Notes: a model not told the origin generated them from the sequence alone. DNA of 59,518 nt from Sutterella sp. (GCA_019418235.1 DYCH01000077.1:46099-105616), one strand, 5' to 3'. Shown: positions 8,226 through 17,591, numbered from the stretch's first letter. Translations and numbers: made by a program.

Positions 8226-8933
8226 TTAATCCATCTCATATCGAACGGGAATCACCAAAGCCACGGCCATTTTTGCGCTCGTCTGCAAGTTATTTAATGC
8301 TCTGGCAGCATCCATGGTTGCACGCCTAAAAAGGGCATTTCCACCCTCTTCAAGTCCATAATGCGTAACTCGGCCGTCACTACCCACCACCACTTTCAAA
8401 TGCGTGATGCCTTCTAAACCAATATCGCGGGCGCGCTTGGGATAACGCTTATGACGTTCAATCACATCAACGATTTCTTTAAGGGCAACGGCGGTAGGAT
8501 TCTCACTTCCGGAAGAGCCTTGAGTAGACATTGCCTTTTGTGCGCTACCTACGCTTTTTTGCACAGCCTTGGGCTTGACTTTCGTGGGTTTAGTAGGCTT
8601 TGTTTTCTTAACCACAGGCTTTTCAACCAACGGTTTCTTTTCTTTTTTAATAACGGGTTCATCTTCTTTGAGCTTCACCTGCCAGACGCTATCGGGCACG
8701 GTCATTAATACCCAATCGCGTTCAATTTGCATGGGATTGGCACTCAAATCCACTTTGACAGGTAATGCTGTTTTTAACGCTGCCTGTTGAGCGATTTTCA
8801 ATGGTTCAGACAGCGCCAAAAACGACAAAAAACAAAACCCAATCATCAACATCGTCACCGAGAGTTTGGCGGCCAAAGACGCTTCTTTGGCCTCAGAAAT
8901 GCGATCCTGTGATGGCTTTGTTAGTAATCTCAT
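8226..8933 (-). CDS. tonB: TonB-family energy transducer
   Basis: Spans the periplasm and transmits proton-motive force to the outer-membrane receptor. The 235 residues comprise a short cytoplasmic N-terminus, one membrane anchor near residues 25-45, a Lys/Pro-rich spacer (VEKPVVKKTKPTKPTKVKPK, about 100-120) and a C-terminal TonB domain containing KRYPKRARDIGLEG and HLKVVVGSDGRV. It overlaps the end of exbD by ATGA, so the two are translationally coupled. Confidence 0.9.
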   Translation of the reverse strand: MRLLTKPSQDRISEAKEASLAAKLSVTMLMIGFCFLSFLALSEPLKIAQQAALKTALPVKVDLSANPMQIERDWVLMTVPDSVWQVKLKEDEPVIKKEKKPLVEKPVVKKTKPTKPTKVKPKAVQKSVGSAQKAMSTQGSSGSENPTAVALKEIVDVIERHKRYPKRARDIGLEGITHLKVVVGSDGRVTHYGLEEGGNALFRRATMDAARALNNLQTSAKMAVALVIPVRYEMD

Positions 8934-9334
8934 TTCTTTGCTCTTGTGCTGATAACAAAGCGCCCCTCGTTTTTCTCTTTAGCCAAATCCACCAAAGAAA
9001 CAAAACGATTAAACGGAGCCTTGCTATCCATATGAATGTTTAAAACACTTTGCTTGACGCTTAAGATTTTCTTTTCCACATCCGCTAAAGAAACGGACTG
9101 ATTGTCCATCCAGTACGACCCGTCCTCACGAACAAAAACACTCATTTGTCGATCTGCCCGTTTGACTTCAGAGACCTTACTTTCAGGTAAAACGATTTCC
9201 AAAACCGGACGCGAAAAACTCATCGTTAAAACAAAGAAAATGATGAGCATGAAAAGGCAGTCAATGAGTGGCGTTAAATCGATCTGGGGCTCTTCATCCA
9301 AAGGAGAAAGGCCAGAAGACAAGAAAATACTCAT
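8930..9334 (-). CDS. exbD: ExbD/TolR-family proton channel subunit
   Basis: Biopolymer transport protein of 134 residues with one N-terminal membrane helix. The motif PQIDLTPLIDCLFMLIIFF contains the essential proton-carrying Asp in LIDCLFML. It overlaps exbB upstream and tonB downstream by ATGA at both ends, making a tightly coupled exbB-exbD-tonB module that powers the receptor at 13844-15892. Confidence 0.92.
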   Translation of the reverse strand: MSIFLSSGLSPLDEEPQIDLTPLIDCLFMLIIFFVLTMSFSRPVLEIVLPESKVSEVKRADRQMSVFVREDGSYWMDNQSVSLADVEKKILSVKQSVLNIHMDSKAPFNRFVSLVDLAKEKNEGRFVISTRAKK

Positions 9335-9978
9335 TCGCCTTCCCCTTGTGAAACCTTTTGCGCATTTTGCGTTTTAGCGCGTAAGCGTTGCATCACCTCC
9401 AAAGCGCGATAGCTGTGCTCGACGGCTTCAATATGAAAGCCTCTAAACTTCAGCATCAAGGCGTAGTAGACCATCAAAGTCGGAATCGCTACACACAGCC
9501 CCATCACGGTCGTAATCAATGCCTGCCAAATGCCGCTTGCCAGAACTTCCGTGGAGGCCATTTCGGTGAAGGAAAGCGATTGGAAAACCGCCACCATGCC
9601 AAAGACCGTACCCAACAAACCAAGTAAAGGTGAAATGACGCTAATTAATTTGAGCCAACAAAGGCCATTGCTGACACTTTTGAAATTGCGATGAAAGAGG
9701 TAGGCGACTTCAGCTCGAACGTCATCGGAGTGAGCGCCGTGCGTGGCCACAATGTCGTAAATAATCCGAATCAAGGGATTGGCATTTTTGCGATCCAGGT
9801 CTTTCAGACAGCGATCTTTCCCATGCTCTAAATCCAAAAAGTCACGTCGGAAGTTTTTCCACACGCGCGACAAATAGACCGATAACCAAACGGAAAGATA
9901 AACGGCATAAAAGGCCACAAAAACCAATGCCACGCCCGCAGGCCCCAACAATTCATAAAGAGACTCGAGGTTTTGCAT
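9331..9978 (-). CDS. exbB: ExbB/MotA/TolQ-family proton channel protein
   Basis: Proton channel protein of 215 residues with an N-terminal membrane helix, a large cytoplasmic loop and two C-terminal helices (around 120-145 and 160-185). The segment LISVISPLLGLLGTVFGMV is the typical MotA/TolQ/ExbB signature. It belongs to the TonB energising complex of the heme operon. Confidence 0.92.
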   Translation of the reverse strand: MQNLESLYELLGPAGVALVFVAFYAVYLSVWLSVYLSRVWKNFRRDFLDLEHGKDRCLKDLDRKNANPLIRIIYDIVATHGAHSDDVRAEVAYLFHRNFKSVSNGLCWLKLISVISPLLGLLGTVFGMVAVFQSLSFTEMASTEVLASGIWQALITTVMGLCVAIPTLMVYYALMLKFRGFHIEAVEHSYRALEVMQRLRAKTQNAQKVSQGEGE

Positions 9979-9986
9979 TTTTTGCT

Positions 9987-10496
9987 CTATTGGAAAATGG
10001 ATTTAAATGCATCAACGGCGTCTTGACAGTCCTTTTCATCGGGGTGAGAGGCCGCTGCCGCCCACGTGACTTCACGCTCCGGTGTGTAGTGAGCCGAATT
10101 TTGTCTAAATTGCTTCATCAAAATCGGACTTAATTTCCCACGGCAAAGAAACGTCCCTTTGATCGTATTGTTTTTCTCATTGCCCACAATTTTTTGGCAT
10201 TGGGCTTCAAACCATGTTTGTGCCTTGGGCGAGGTGGGATCGCCCGTCATCGTTGAAAAAATGCCCAACGTTTTATCGTGAATCAACGGCAACAATTCAT
10301 TTAAATCCGGTGGCAACCCACCCTTATCGCACCAAAAGCCCACAATCACCGTGTCACTGTCATTAATAAGTGCCGGATTAGTTTTCACATCCAACGTTCT
10401 GGCTAATTTCATCGTGGGGTAAGCGGCAACAATGGCTTGCGCCACTTTGTAGGTGTTACCCGTCACAGAACTCACAACAAGTACCGGATTTTTCAT
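9987..10496 (-). CDS. Flavodoxin-like protein of the heme operon
   Basis: FMN-binding flavodoxin fold of 169 residues. The N-terminal strand and phosphate loop is VLVVSSVTGNTYKVAQA; later segments include DTVIVGFWCDKGGLPP and LGIFSTMTGDPTSP. It resembles flavodoxins found beside tetrapyrrole reductases and HutW genes. As a neighbour of hutX and hutW it is a plausible electron donor for the radical SAM heme-opening reaction or a later reduction. The start overlaps the hutX stop by one base (TAATG). Confidence 0.75.
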   Translation of the reverse strand: MKNPVLVVSSVTGNTYKVAQAIVAAYPTMKLARTLDVKTNPALINDSDTVIVGFWCDKGGLPPDLNELLPLIHDKTLGIFSTMTGDPTSPKAQTWFEAQCQKIVGNEKNNTIKGTFLCRGKLSPILMKQFRQNSAHYTPEREVTWAAAASHPDEKDCQDAVDAFKSIFQ

Positions 10497-11002
10497 TATG
10501 CGTTCTCCTTGGTGCCGAATTGATTCTTTGCGTCCATGAAACCCTTTTTCACAGATTCAATCAGTTGATGATTTTCGCGACCGACATAAACACAGAAATG
10601 CAACTTTTCGTCTTTGCCGAAGAAAGCCACGTAGTGGGATTCACGCCCCATAAAAGGCATGGAAATAAACGCAATCGTGCCCAACGCATCGGCATTGATA
10701 TGACCGCCCACGACGGCATCTTTGTCAAAAATGTTGTAGTAGCCCATGCCACGTTTACCGGCAGAGAGCTTTGAGGCGATCTCAAAGACATGGCCTTCAT
10801 GAAGAATAAAAAGCGTCACTTTTTCCCACGTGCTCATGGTTTCCCAAAGATAATCAAACACATCAACATCGCGCGCAAAAACGCAGTGTTCACTACCCAA
10901 CATTTGGGCAGCTTTGAGATCCGTGCAACCGATCTCTTTCGCAATTAGTCCAAGCGTCACGGGACGTTTTGCATTCATCAGTTCTTGGATTTTTTCGTTC
11001 AT
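10496..11002 (-). CDS. hutX: Cytosolic heme-utilisation carrier, HutX family
   Basis: Intracellular heme-binding protein of 168 residues. The mid-region LFILHEGHVFEIASKLSAGK and the C-terminal GRESHYVAFFGKDEKLHFCVYVGR are characteristic of the HutX/HuvX family. Known members carry heme from the importer to the degrading enzyme. Here it is co-transcribed with hutW, which fits delivery to the anaerobic pathway. Confidence 0.85.
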   Translation of the reverse strand: MNEKIQELMNAKRPVTLGLIAKEIGCTDLKAAQMLGSEHCVFARDVDVFDYLWETMSTWEKVTLFILHEGHVFEIASKLSAGKRGMGYYNIFDKDAVVGGHINADALGTIAFISMPFMGRESHYVAFFGKDEKLHFCVYVGRENHQLIESVKKGFMDAKNQFGTKENA

Positions 11003-11018
11003 TTTCTTTTCCTTTCGT

Positions 11019-12491
11019 TTAAAAATTCTTTTTCAATTCATCCATTCTCAGAGCGTGTTGTGCACACAATTGCAAAAGCTCCAAGTCATGGGTAATCAAC
11101 AAAATGGCTTTGCCCTTTTGAGCTTGATCCTTTAAGCACCGAGCAACGCGTTGCATGTTGGCGCCATCGAGTCCACTCGTGGGCTCATCAAGAATCAAAA
11201 TGTCAGGGTCTTTTGCCAACGCACAGGCAATCACCAAGCGTTGCTTTTGACCACCGGATAACGACTGCGGATGACGCTGCGCCAGAGGCGTTAAATCAAA
11301 CGTCTGCATCAATTCATCAATGCGAGTGTGTAAGTGATCCCTTTGCCCCGCAGCGAAAAGGCAAGCACTGATTTCTTCACTGACGGTTTGCATTTGCAGT
11401 TGATGGTCAGCGTTTTGCAAAACAAGTCCGGCGTGTTTAAGTAAGTCGCTCGCCTTCGTTTCTTTCCCTTTTAAGTAAAACGTTCCACTGCCCTCATTGA
11501 GGCCCGTCATTAAACGAGCCAAGGTCGTTTTCCCTGTACCGTTTTCTCCAATCAATGCGGTGATGCCCGTCCCTAAAGAGAAGGAAATATTTTTTAAGAG
11601 TTCCGCTCGATGAGAGACTTTTTCAGGGGTTTTAAAAATTCGTTTAAAGCGAGAAAAACCGCCACTTTGATTGTTTTTCTCGTAGTCAAAACTCACGCTT
11701 GAAGCGACTAAAATCGGTGAGTCATCGAGCGCTTGAGCCAATGTCTTTCGAACATCTTCAACATGAGCTTCACGCAAACCGTACTCGCATCGGATGTCAT
11801 CGTTTGTTAAAAGTTCAAAATCGCCTCTTTGGCAAATTTCGCCCTCGCGCATTACTAAGACTTGATCGGCAATGCCACGAAGCCAATGAATACGGTGATC
11901 AACCACTAAAATGGCAAAGCCTTGGCTTTTGAGGTTTCTCAACTCCTGCGCCAAACGTTCAGTGGCCTCAGGATCCAAGTTGGCCGAGGGTTCATCAAGA
12001 ATTAAAACTTTGGGTAAAGTCACCAAAATTTCACCCAACGCCACTCTTTGTTTTTGTCCTTCAGAAAGGGCCGTGATGGAATGCGACAAAAGCGATTCAA
12101 TCTCTAAGCGTTGCGCTACTTTTTTAATTCGTGTGTCGACCTCCTGTGCATTCACGCCCGCAGCTTTCAGCGCAAACCCCATTTCATCCTTCACGCCTAA
12201 TGCGAAAAACTGATCTTCTGGATCTTGAAAAAGGGTGCCAACGGTTTGAGAGAGTTCCCCTACCGAGGCGTCTTTCGTTTCAACACCATTGATTTTCACT
12301 GAACCCGACAAAGTGCCGGCGTAGTAATGCGGGCAAAGACCGTTGGCAATGCGCATTAAGGTGGTTTTCCCACAACCTGAAGCACCGGTAACAAGGAGAA
12401 CGCTTCCCGCCTCAACCTTGAAACTTAAGTCTTTAACCGCACAATCTGACTGAAAAGCGTAGCGATAAGAAACGTTTTTAAATTCGATCAT
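11019..12491 (-). CDS. ECF-type transporter ATPase with two fused nucleotide-binding domains
   Basis: The 490-residue protein contains two complete ABC cassettes in tandem, so it can supply both EcfA and EcfA' sites. Cassette 1 has Walker A GASGCGKTT, signature LSEGQKQR and Walker B VLILDEPSANLD. Cassette 2 has GENGTGKTT, LSGGQKQR and ILILDEPTSGLD. The following EcfT-like gene and S-component-like gene complete an energy-coupling-factor importer. Its place among heme genes suggests heme or a heme product as cargo; that is inference. Confidence 0.88.
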   Translation of the reverse strand: MIEFKNVSYRYAFQSDCAVKDLSFKVEAGSVLLVTGASGCGKTTLMRIANGLCPHYYAGTLSGSVKINGVETKDASVGELSQTVGTLFQDPEDQFFALGVKDEMGFALKAAGVNAQEVDTRIKKVAQRLEIESLLSHSITALSEGQKQRVALGEILVTLPKVLILDEPSANLDPEATERLAQELRNLKSQGFAILVVDHRIHWLRGIADQVLVMREGEICQRGDFELLTNDDIRCEYGLREAHVEDVRKTLAQALDDSPILVASSVSFDYEKNNQSGGFSRFKRIFKTPEKVSHRAELLKNISFSLGTGITALIGENGTGKTTLARLMTGLNEGSGTFYLKGKETKASDLLKHAGLVLQNADHQLQMQTVSEEISACLFAAGQRDHLHTRIDELMQTFDLTPLAQRHPQSLSGGQKQRLVIACALAKDPDILILDEPTSGLDGANMQRVARCLKDQAQKGKAILLITHDLELLQLCAQHALRMDELKKNF

Positions 12492-12502
12492 CCATGGCCT
12501 CC

Positions 12503-13279
12503 TTACATCACGCCGAAACGGGTGACATTAAGTCCCCATTCAATCCAATGAAGTTCGATATAAATCGCCATCACTACGGTGAAAAGAGAAGCGATAAAGA
12601 GCCATGCATCCGCTTTAGAAAAATCCGATTGATCCTGAAAATTCATCGCCCCTTTTCGTTGAAGTCCCCGATCCAGTCCCTTGAGTTCTGCAGCAACCCC
12701 CAACGCTTCACTGCTTTTTAAAGCTCGAAATAGAAGTGGCGTAAAAAGTAAACGGGTACTCAAATACGGATGCCTTAAAACGAAAACGAAACCCATCGCC
12801 CAACCACGGATTTTGAGTGTTTCCCAAACTTGGGCCACATCATTGGTGAAAGTCGAAATGAACCGAATCATCACGGTTGCGGGCAACGTCAACATGAAAG
12901 GCAATCGCAGTTGGGTCAGAGCACTCATGATGTTTTCAATTTTGGTCGTCAATGCCATCCCCATCACGCAATTCATCATGGTCAAACCACGCAGGAAGGG
13001 AATAACGAGACTGGCAAACGTTATTTCGCCTAAACTCGGAATGAAGGAGGCCATCACCCAAGTGCAAGCACTTGCGAGCACCATCATCGCCCCCATGAGT
13101 AAGTACAAGACGAAAACCAACAGAGGGCGATTGATCAGAAGCACCATGACAAAACTCACGGTAAAGAGCACCAATTGCGCCCCCAATGTTGAAAACGCAA
13201 TGGTGGCGATAGCTCCCAAAACCGTCAGCAAAATTTTGCTTCTGGCGTCGAGTTGATTTAAAACGGAATGCGCCATCAT
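12503..13279 (-). CDS. EcfT-like transmembrane coupling protein
   Basis: Energy-coupling-factor T subunit of 258 residues. The N-terminal LDARSKILLTVLGAIA is the typical EcfT entry motif, followed by four to five hydrophobic segments and the coupling-helix regions VWETLKIRGWAM and LGVAAELKGLD, which show the family's A-R/K-G pattern. It starts directly after the S-component stop with GAGG before the ATG. Confidence 0.85.
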   Translation of the reverse strand: MMAHSVLNQLDARSKILLTVLGAIATIAFSTLGAQLVLFTVSFVMVLLINRPLLVFVLYLLMGAMMVLASACTWVMASFIPSLGEITFASLVIPFLRGLTMMNCVMGMALTTKIENIMSALTQLRLPFMLTLPATVMIRFISTFTNDVAQVWETLKIRGWAMGFVFVLRHPYLSTRLLFTPLLFRALKSSEALGVAAELKGLDRGLQRKGAMNFQDQSDFSKADAWLFIASLFTVVMAIYIELHWIEWGLNVTRFGVM

Positions 13280-13831
13280 TTAGCTCCTCACAATGCCCGC
13301 ATGACGCAATTCACGAAGGGAGCGGTAACCGGCATATAGCCCCATCAAAGAACCGATGTAACCGATCGCAATGATGGGAATGACGGACACCACCATGGCA
13401 GGCGTCTCTCGCATCATTAAATAAGAAACGCCTAAAGAAAAGACTTTGCTCGCGAGATCGTAAACAGCAACGCCAACAAAGGGCCCCCATGCTTTTTTCG
13501 CTCCGCCAACAATTAAAATGGCCACTTCTGCACAAAGCGCACCAACGATGGCTGCAGGCAACAAAGTAATGCTCGAACCCAATAGCAGCGCACTCACGAT
13601 CGTGGAGACGAGCGTAAAAACAACGAGCACACCGCTTTTACGAACCTTGGCCAATAAGACAATCAAAAGCGCCGAAAAAACAAGGTTTTTTAACATCAGA
13701 CTCACGGGATTCATGCCGCCACCGGCCAAAGCAATCAGTAGAGATGAAAGCTTGATGGCAGCAGCAAAAATCCCGATCGTCACGAGCTCTTGTGACTTCC
13801 AATAGGCCGTTTTCACGAGCTTATTTGTCAT
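13280..13831 (-). CDS. ECF transporter S component, MptD-like family
   Basis: Substrate-binding membrane subunit of about 183 residues with five to six hydrophobic segments and an N-terminal TIGIFAAAIKLSSLL stretch typical of S components. It is similar in layout to the MptD/Trep_Strep group found with EcfT and double EcfA proteins. The ATG at 13831 is preferred over a TTG two codons upstream. The substrate is not readable from sequence. The operon suggests a tetrapyrrole. Confidence 0.75.
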   Translation of the reverse strand: MTNKLVKTAYWKSQELVTIGIFAAAIKLSSLLIALAGGGMNPVSLMLKNLVFSALLIVLLAKVRKSGVLVVFTLVSTIVSALLLGSSITLLPAAIVGALCAEVAILIVGGAKKAWGPFVGVAVYDLASKVFSLGVSYLMMRETPAMVVSVIPIIAIGYIGSLMGLYAGYRSLRELRHAGIVRS

Positions 13832-13843
13832 CGTCAAAGCGCT

Positions 13844-15892
13844 TTAGAAACGAGCATTGAGTTTGACGGCAAAATGACGACCCGCTTCGTAAATGGAGCC
13901 ATTATTTTGGTAGAGCTTATTGGTGATGTTGTAGAAACCGGCATCAAAGCTGTAGTTGCCTTGAGGACCGAAACTCACACCGCCCGTCAAATTGAAGGTC
14001 GTTGCACCACCGTAGCTGCTTTCGAGCTTGTCATCGGAGAAGTTCCATTGCTCGGTTGCCGATTGCGAGACGGCATAGGCGTCTAAACGAAGATCGTTGC
14101 CATAAATGCTCGTGCCATAGCGAACACCGTAGCGCGCGGTGATTGTCGGCGTTCCGGACTTCGTGCTCTTGATGCCGTTTTTGTTATATTCACGGCGCAA
14201 GAGGGTTAACGTGGTGTAGGGTTCAAAGTCACCCAACTTCAAACTAGTATCCAATTCAAAGCCGAGCGTTTTTGCACGACCGATGTTTTCGTAGTAATTG
14301 GCCACACCCCTTTGGATCGTTGCAATGTAGTTATCGGCATCGCTATAGAAAACCGCACCATCGATCGTGACAAGACCGGATTGATAACGAGCACCCACTT
14401 CAAAGTTATCTGACGTTTCAGGCTCTAAGTTCGGGTTGGCATAAGTTGTTGCGCCACCCATGGTGGTATCAATAAAGAGTTCTTGCAAGATCGGCGCACG
14501 ATAGCCTTGAGCCCAGTTAGCACGAAGCGTTAAATTATCCAGCGCACGGTAACTCAACCCTAAGTTAAAGACTGCCTTGCCGTCATCGTTCTTGTTCGAC
14601 GTTTGGGTGTGAGTCATTTGATTAGAAATATCCATGTCGTTGGATACCCAGGTGTAACGCACACCGTAATTGGCCGTCAACGCATCCGTTAAGGTGCTCT
14701 CCATCGTTGCAAACAAGGCATGACGAGTTTGATTACCATCGTAGTCTTCGTTTTTTGACCAATAGCTATCAGGAACAGGCATTGGTGAAACCTTTTTCAT
14801 GTATGTCTTGCTATTGGCATCCAAACTGTCATAGGTAAACTCGTAGCCGGTAATCAAATAGTGACGAGCGCCCAATGTCCAATCGGCTTGCACGCTTGCG
14901 CTGGTCGTATCCAAAACATTGTCAGCGAAGCTTTCAATGGCATACGGCATTCTCGGGCTCGGTCGAACATGATTGTTCATTTCCTTATCGTTTCGCTCTT
15001 GTGCGATATCGATACGAAGACGCGTTAAATAGTCATTGATGTTTTTAAATTCACCAAAGACGCTTCCACGCGTGCGCTTCCAAGACGGCACTTCGACATA
15101 AAAATCTTCCGCCGGATACAAAATGGAACCGGATTCAAAGTCGAGATCGTAGTGGCTCAAAGACAAACCGATCGTCTTATTGGGATCAATGTCATAGGAC
15201 AAAAAGGCATTGGCCGACTTTGAACTAAATTCGGTATTGGCCATCTTGCCTGCGGGCGTATCCAAGTTGTCGTAATCCTTTGTCGCGGCACCCAATCGAT
15301 AGTTCCAACCATTGACAGAACCTTGGATGGAAGCGGCCAAATCTTTACCGTTAGAAGCGGAATTAAAGCCAACAGAAGCGCTACCACCAAAAGGCGTATT
15401 GCCACCCTTTTTGGTAATGATGTTAATGGCGCCACCAATGGCATCAGAACCATACAAAACAGAAGCCGGTCCACGAATCACTTCAATGCGCTCGACTTGA
15501 GAGGGATCGATCAATAACGGAACACCCGACATGGATTTTTGTTCAGAAATTCGCTGACCATCGACCATCACAACGGTACGGAAAGCGTCTTCACCGCGAA
15601 TGGAAACACGGTCAATGCCTTGTCCGCCATCGTTTTGAATACGAATACCCGGCACGGTACTCTCTAGCAAATCGGCAATTGTCTTGGCTTGAGCATTGCG
15701 TTCAATCGTTTCGCGATCAATGACAGAAACACTCATATTGACGTCTGCCAAAGCCTTCTCAACGCGAGAAGCCGTGACAACCACATCTTGAGCATTTAAC
15801 GTTTCCATGGCAGAGACCGAGCCACTTGATAAAGCGGCAAAACTTAAAGCTAAAGCGGCCACTAACGGATTGGGAGTAAAACGAGGAGTCAT
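13844..15892 (-). CDS. TonB-dependent outer-membrane receptor, likely for heme
   Basis: Outer-membrane receptor of 682 residues. A signal peptide ends near VSA, the TonB box is DVVVTASR, and the plug (about residues 45-165) includes IERIEVIRGPASVLYG-type sequence (VERIEVIRGPASVLYG). The 22-strand barrel follows and ends with aromatic ARF. YRAP and NPNL boxes occur around residues 457-490, as in heme receptors. No His is visible between them, although many heme receptors carry one there. It sits between hutW and the ECF genes. Confidence 0.88.
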   Translation of the reverse strand: MTPRFTPNPLVAALALSFAALSSGSVSAMETLNAQDVVVTASRVEKALADVNMSVSVIDRETIERNAQAKTIADLLESTVPGIRIQNDGGQGIDRVSIRGEDAFRTVVMVDGQRISEQKSMSGVPLLIDPSQVERIEVIRGPASVLYGSDAIGGAINIITKKGGNTPFGGSASVGFNSASNGKDLAASIQGSVNGWNYRLGAATKDYDNLDTPAGKMANTEFSSKSANAFLSYDIDPNKTIGLSLSHYDLDFESGSILYPAEDFYVEVPSWKRTRGSVFGEFKNINDYLTRLRIDIAQERNDKEMNNHVRPSPRMPYAIESFADNVLDTTSASVQADWTLGARHYLITGYEFTYDSLDANSKTYMKKVSPMPVPDSYWSKNEDYDGNQTRHALFATMESTLTDALTANYGVRYTWVSNDMDISNQMTHTQTSNKNDDGKAVFNLGLSYRALDNLTLRANWAQGYRAPILQELFIDTTMGGATTYANPNLEPETSDNFEVGARYQSGLVTIDGAVFYSDADNYIATIQRGVANYYENIGRAKTLGFELDTSLKLGDFEPYTTLTLLRREYNKNGIKSTKSGTPTITARYGVRYGTSIYGNDLRLDAYAVSQSATEQWNFSDDKLESSYGGATTFNLTGGVSFGPQGNYSFDAGFYNITNKLYQNNGSIYEAGRHFAVKLNARF

Positions 15893-15942
15893 ATCAATTA
15901 AAGAGAAACAGTTATTGGCTTTTCTCTTGAGTTAAAAAACTT

Positions 15943-17358
15943 TTACTTGTATTGGGCTAAGCGGTGCGTGAGGACATTAAGAAGCAATTGACTCATCGTC
16001 ACGTGCCAAAACTGTCCCGCTAAGGTTTGCACCATCCAATCCCCGACCGGACGAATGAGACCCGCGTGAGTCCATTGCTCAAAAACATCTTGAGCAAGGC
16101 GACTCAAAGGAAGGTGGAAGCGCTCACTTAAAGCGTGAAGATTGATGCGGCCCAGTTCCATTTCAGAAGAAACCGTTTGAAGGCAATGCCAATGAGGCGA
16201 AGGCGCAGTTGCAAAGGCAATGGGTTTGATGCCCTCTAAGACCATCTTTTCCCATTCGTCATACTTGCGTTCCATCATGAAACTGTAGCCATTGATCTTG
16301 CCACCGGCCCCGGAGCCGAAAGCCAAACAGTCGGCTGCACTTTTGCCAAAACGGTTATAGAGGTTTCGCTCTCTAAACGTTTGTCCCCAGTGGTTGTTTG
16401 AAAGACGACGCCACTGGGCGTTAGAGAGAATTTCCACAGACTTTGCGAACATTTCGGATCGCTCGGCTTTGTCTGCCCCTGCAGGCAGTTTTCCATTCTG
16501 AATAAACTTGCCCAAAGGCGACTTTTCAAAGACATTGAGTTGATAGCAATCCACACCATCGAGCGGAAGGGAGGCTGCGGTTTTCACGTCGTCTTCCCAA
16601 ACTTCCATCGTTTGATACGGAAAGCCGTAAATGAGGTCACAAACGATGCTCGCTTGGTTATAAGAGGCTAACTTTTCAATCGCTGCAATTAAGCTCTCAC
16701 GATCATCAACTCGACGCATCGTTTGACGCACTTTGGCGTTGAAGGTTTGAACACCAAGAGAAATGCGGTTGACGCCTGCTTCAAAAGCAGCTTCCATTTT
16801 CTCTTCAGGGAAGTGATGAATTCGACCTTCAAGCGTAATTTCACAATCGTTGGCAAGGGGTAAATATTGACGAACGGCAGTGACCAATCGCTTGATATCA
16901 GCAGCCTCAAGAGCCGTCGGCGTACCGCCACCAAAATAAACAGCATGAAGAGGCGTTACTTGTTGAGCTTTTTTGTTTGACCAAAGTTGCAATTCTTTGA
17001 TTAACGTATCGGTATAGCGTTGACTGGAATCGCTTTGAAGCGGATTTTGATAAAAGAGGCAATAAAGGCAGCGTGTTTCACAAAATGGCACATGAATGTA
17101 GGCTAAGCCTGTTCCTTGGCGCTCGTTATCGAATTGCCCTTCAATGAGTTCTCGTGCCTCTTGACCCATGTAGGGACGCCCTGCCATTCGCGAGTGAACG
17201 GTGACTTTACTGTCAAAGGCATGCTTTAAAGGTTCATCCGTGACGGTGGCTTTAAAATCTGTAATTTCTTCAATTTGAGCGACGCCATTCATCATGCGCT
17301 TTTGACCGGCTTCAAATGAAGCGTGGGCATGATGAGGACATTTTTGAGGCTTTTCCAT
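15943..17358 (-). CDS. hutW: Radical SAM heme-degradation methyltransferase, ChuW/HutW family
   Basis: Class C-type radical SAM enzyme that opens the heme ring without oxygen to yield a linear tetrapyrrole (anaerobilin) and free iron. The 471-residue protein has HVPFCETRCLYCLFYQ, with the CxxxCxxC iron-sulfur cluster motif near residues 89-96, followed by VYFGGGTPTALEA (SAM-binding GGGTP) and a C-terminal HemN-like domain. It is the first gene of the 12-gene operon and lies 33 bases downstream of a Fur-box-like site. Known homologues are ChuW and HutW. Confidence 0.93.
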   Translation of the reverse strand: MEKPQKCPHHAHASFEAGQKRMMNGVAQIEEITDFKATVTDEPLKHAFDSKVTVHSRMAGRPYMGQEARELIEGQFDNERQGTGLAYIHVPFCETRCLYCLFYQNPLQSDSSQRYTDTLIKELQLWSNKKAQQVTPLHAVYFGGGTPTALEAADIKRLVTAVRQYLPLANDCEITLEGRIHHFPEEKMEAAFEAGVNRISLGVQTFNAKVRQTMRRVDDRESLIAAIEKLASYNQASIVCDLIYGFPYQTMEVWEDDVKTAASLPLDGVDCYQLNVFEKSPLGKFIQNGKLPAGADKAERSEMFAKSVEILSNAQWRRLSNNHWGQTFRERNLYNRFGKSAADCLAFGSGAGGKINGYSFMMERKYDEWEKMVLEGIKPIAFATAPSPHWHCLQTVSSEMELGRINLHALSERFHLPLSRLAQDVFEQWTHAGLIRPVGDWMVQTLAGQFWHVTMSQLLLNVLTHRLAQYK

Positions 17359-17390
17359 AATTAATCCTGTAAGAAAATCTCACATTTGTA

Positions 17391-17410
17391 AATGAGAATC
17401 ATTATCGTTT
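17391..17410. promoter_or_regulatory. Fur-box-like operator in front of hutW
   Basis: AATGAGAATCATTATCGTTT matches the Fur consensus GATAATGATAATCATTATC at most positions. It lies about 33 bp upstream of the hutW start, where iron-replete Fur would block transcription. Confidence 0.75.
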
Positions 17411-17504
17411 TGAGAATATTAATTATGAAAAGAGTTTTTTCAAGCAGAAACTACTTAGTTAATAGACGATAGCTATCAAATGTTGAAAATTGATAGTTAA
17501 TATT

Positions 17505-17523
17505 AATGATTATCGTTTTCATT
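17505..17523. promoter_or_regulatory. Second Fur-box-like site upstream of hutW
   Basis: AATGATTATCGTTTTCATT is a second good Fur-like match about 95 bp farther upstream. Between the two sites an inverted repeat CTATCAA / TTGATAG (17473-17496) is also present. Confidence 0.55.
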
Positions 17524-17532
17524 AAATGCATA

Positions 17533-17563
17533 GAAAATGCCGTAGAACAATCGCCTACGGCAT
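17533..17563 (-). terminator. Intrinsic terminator of the Asp:Ala exchanger gene
   Basis: Stem ATGCCGTAG / CTACGGCAT (17537-17545 with 17555-17563), read on the minus strand into TTTTCTA. Confidence 0.7.
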
Positions 17564-17591
17564 CTTTCTCAGGAGCAATCATCACCAAAAG

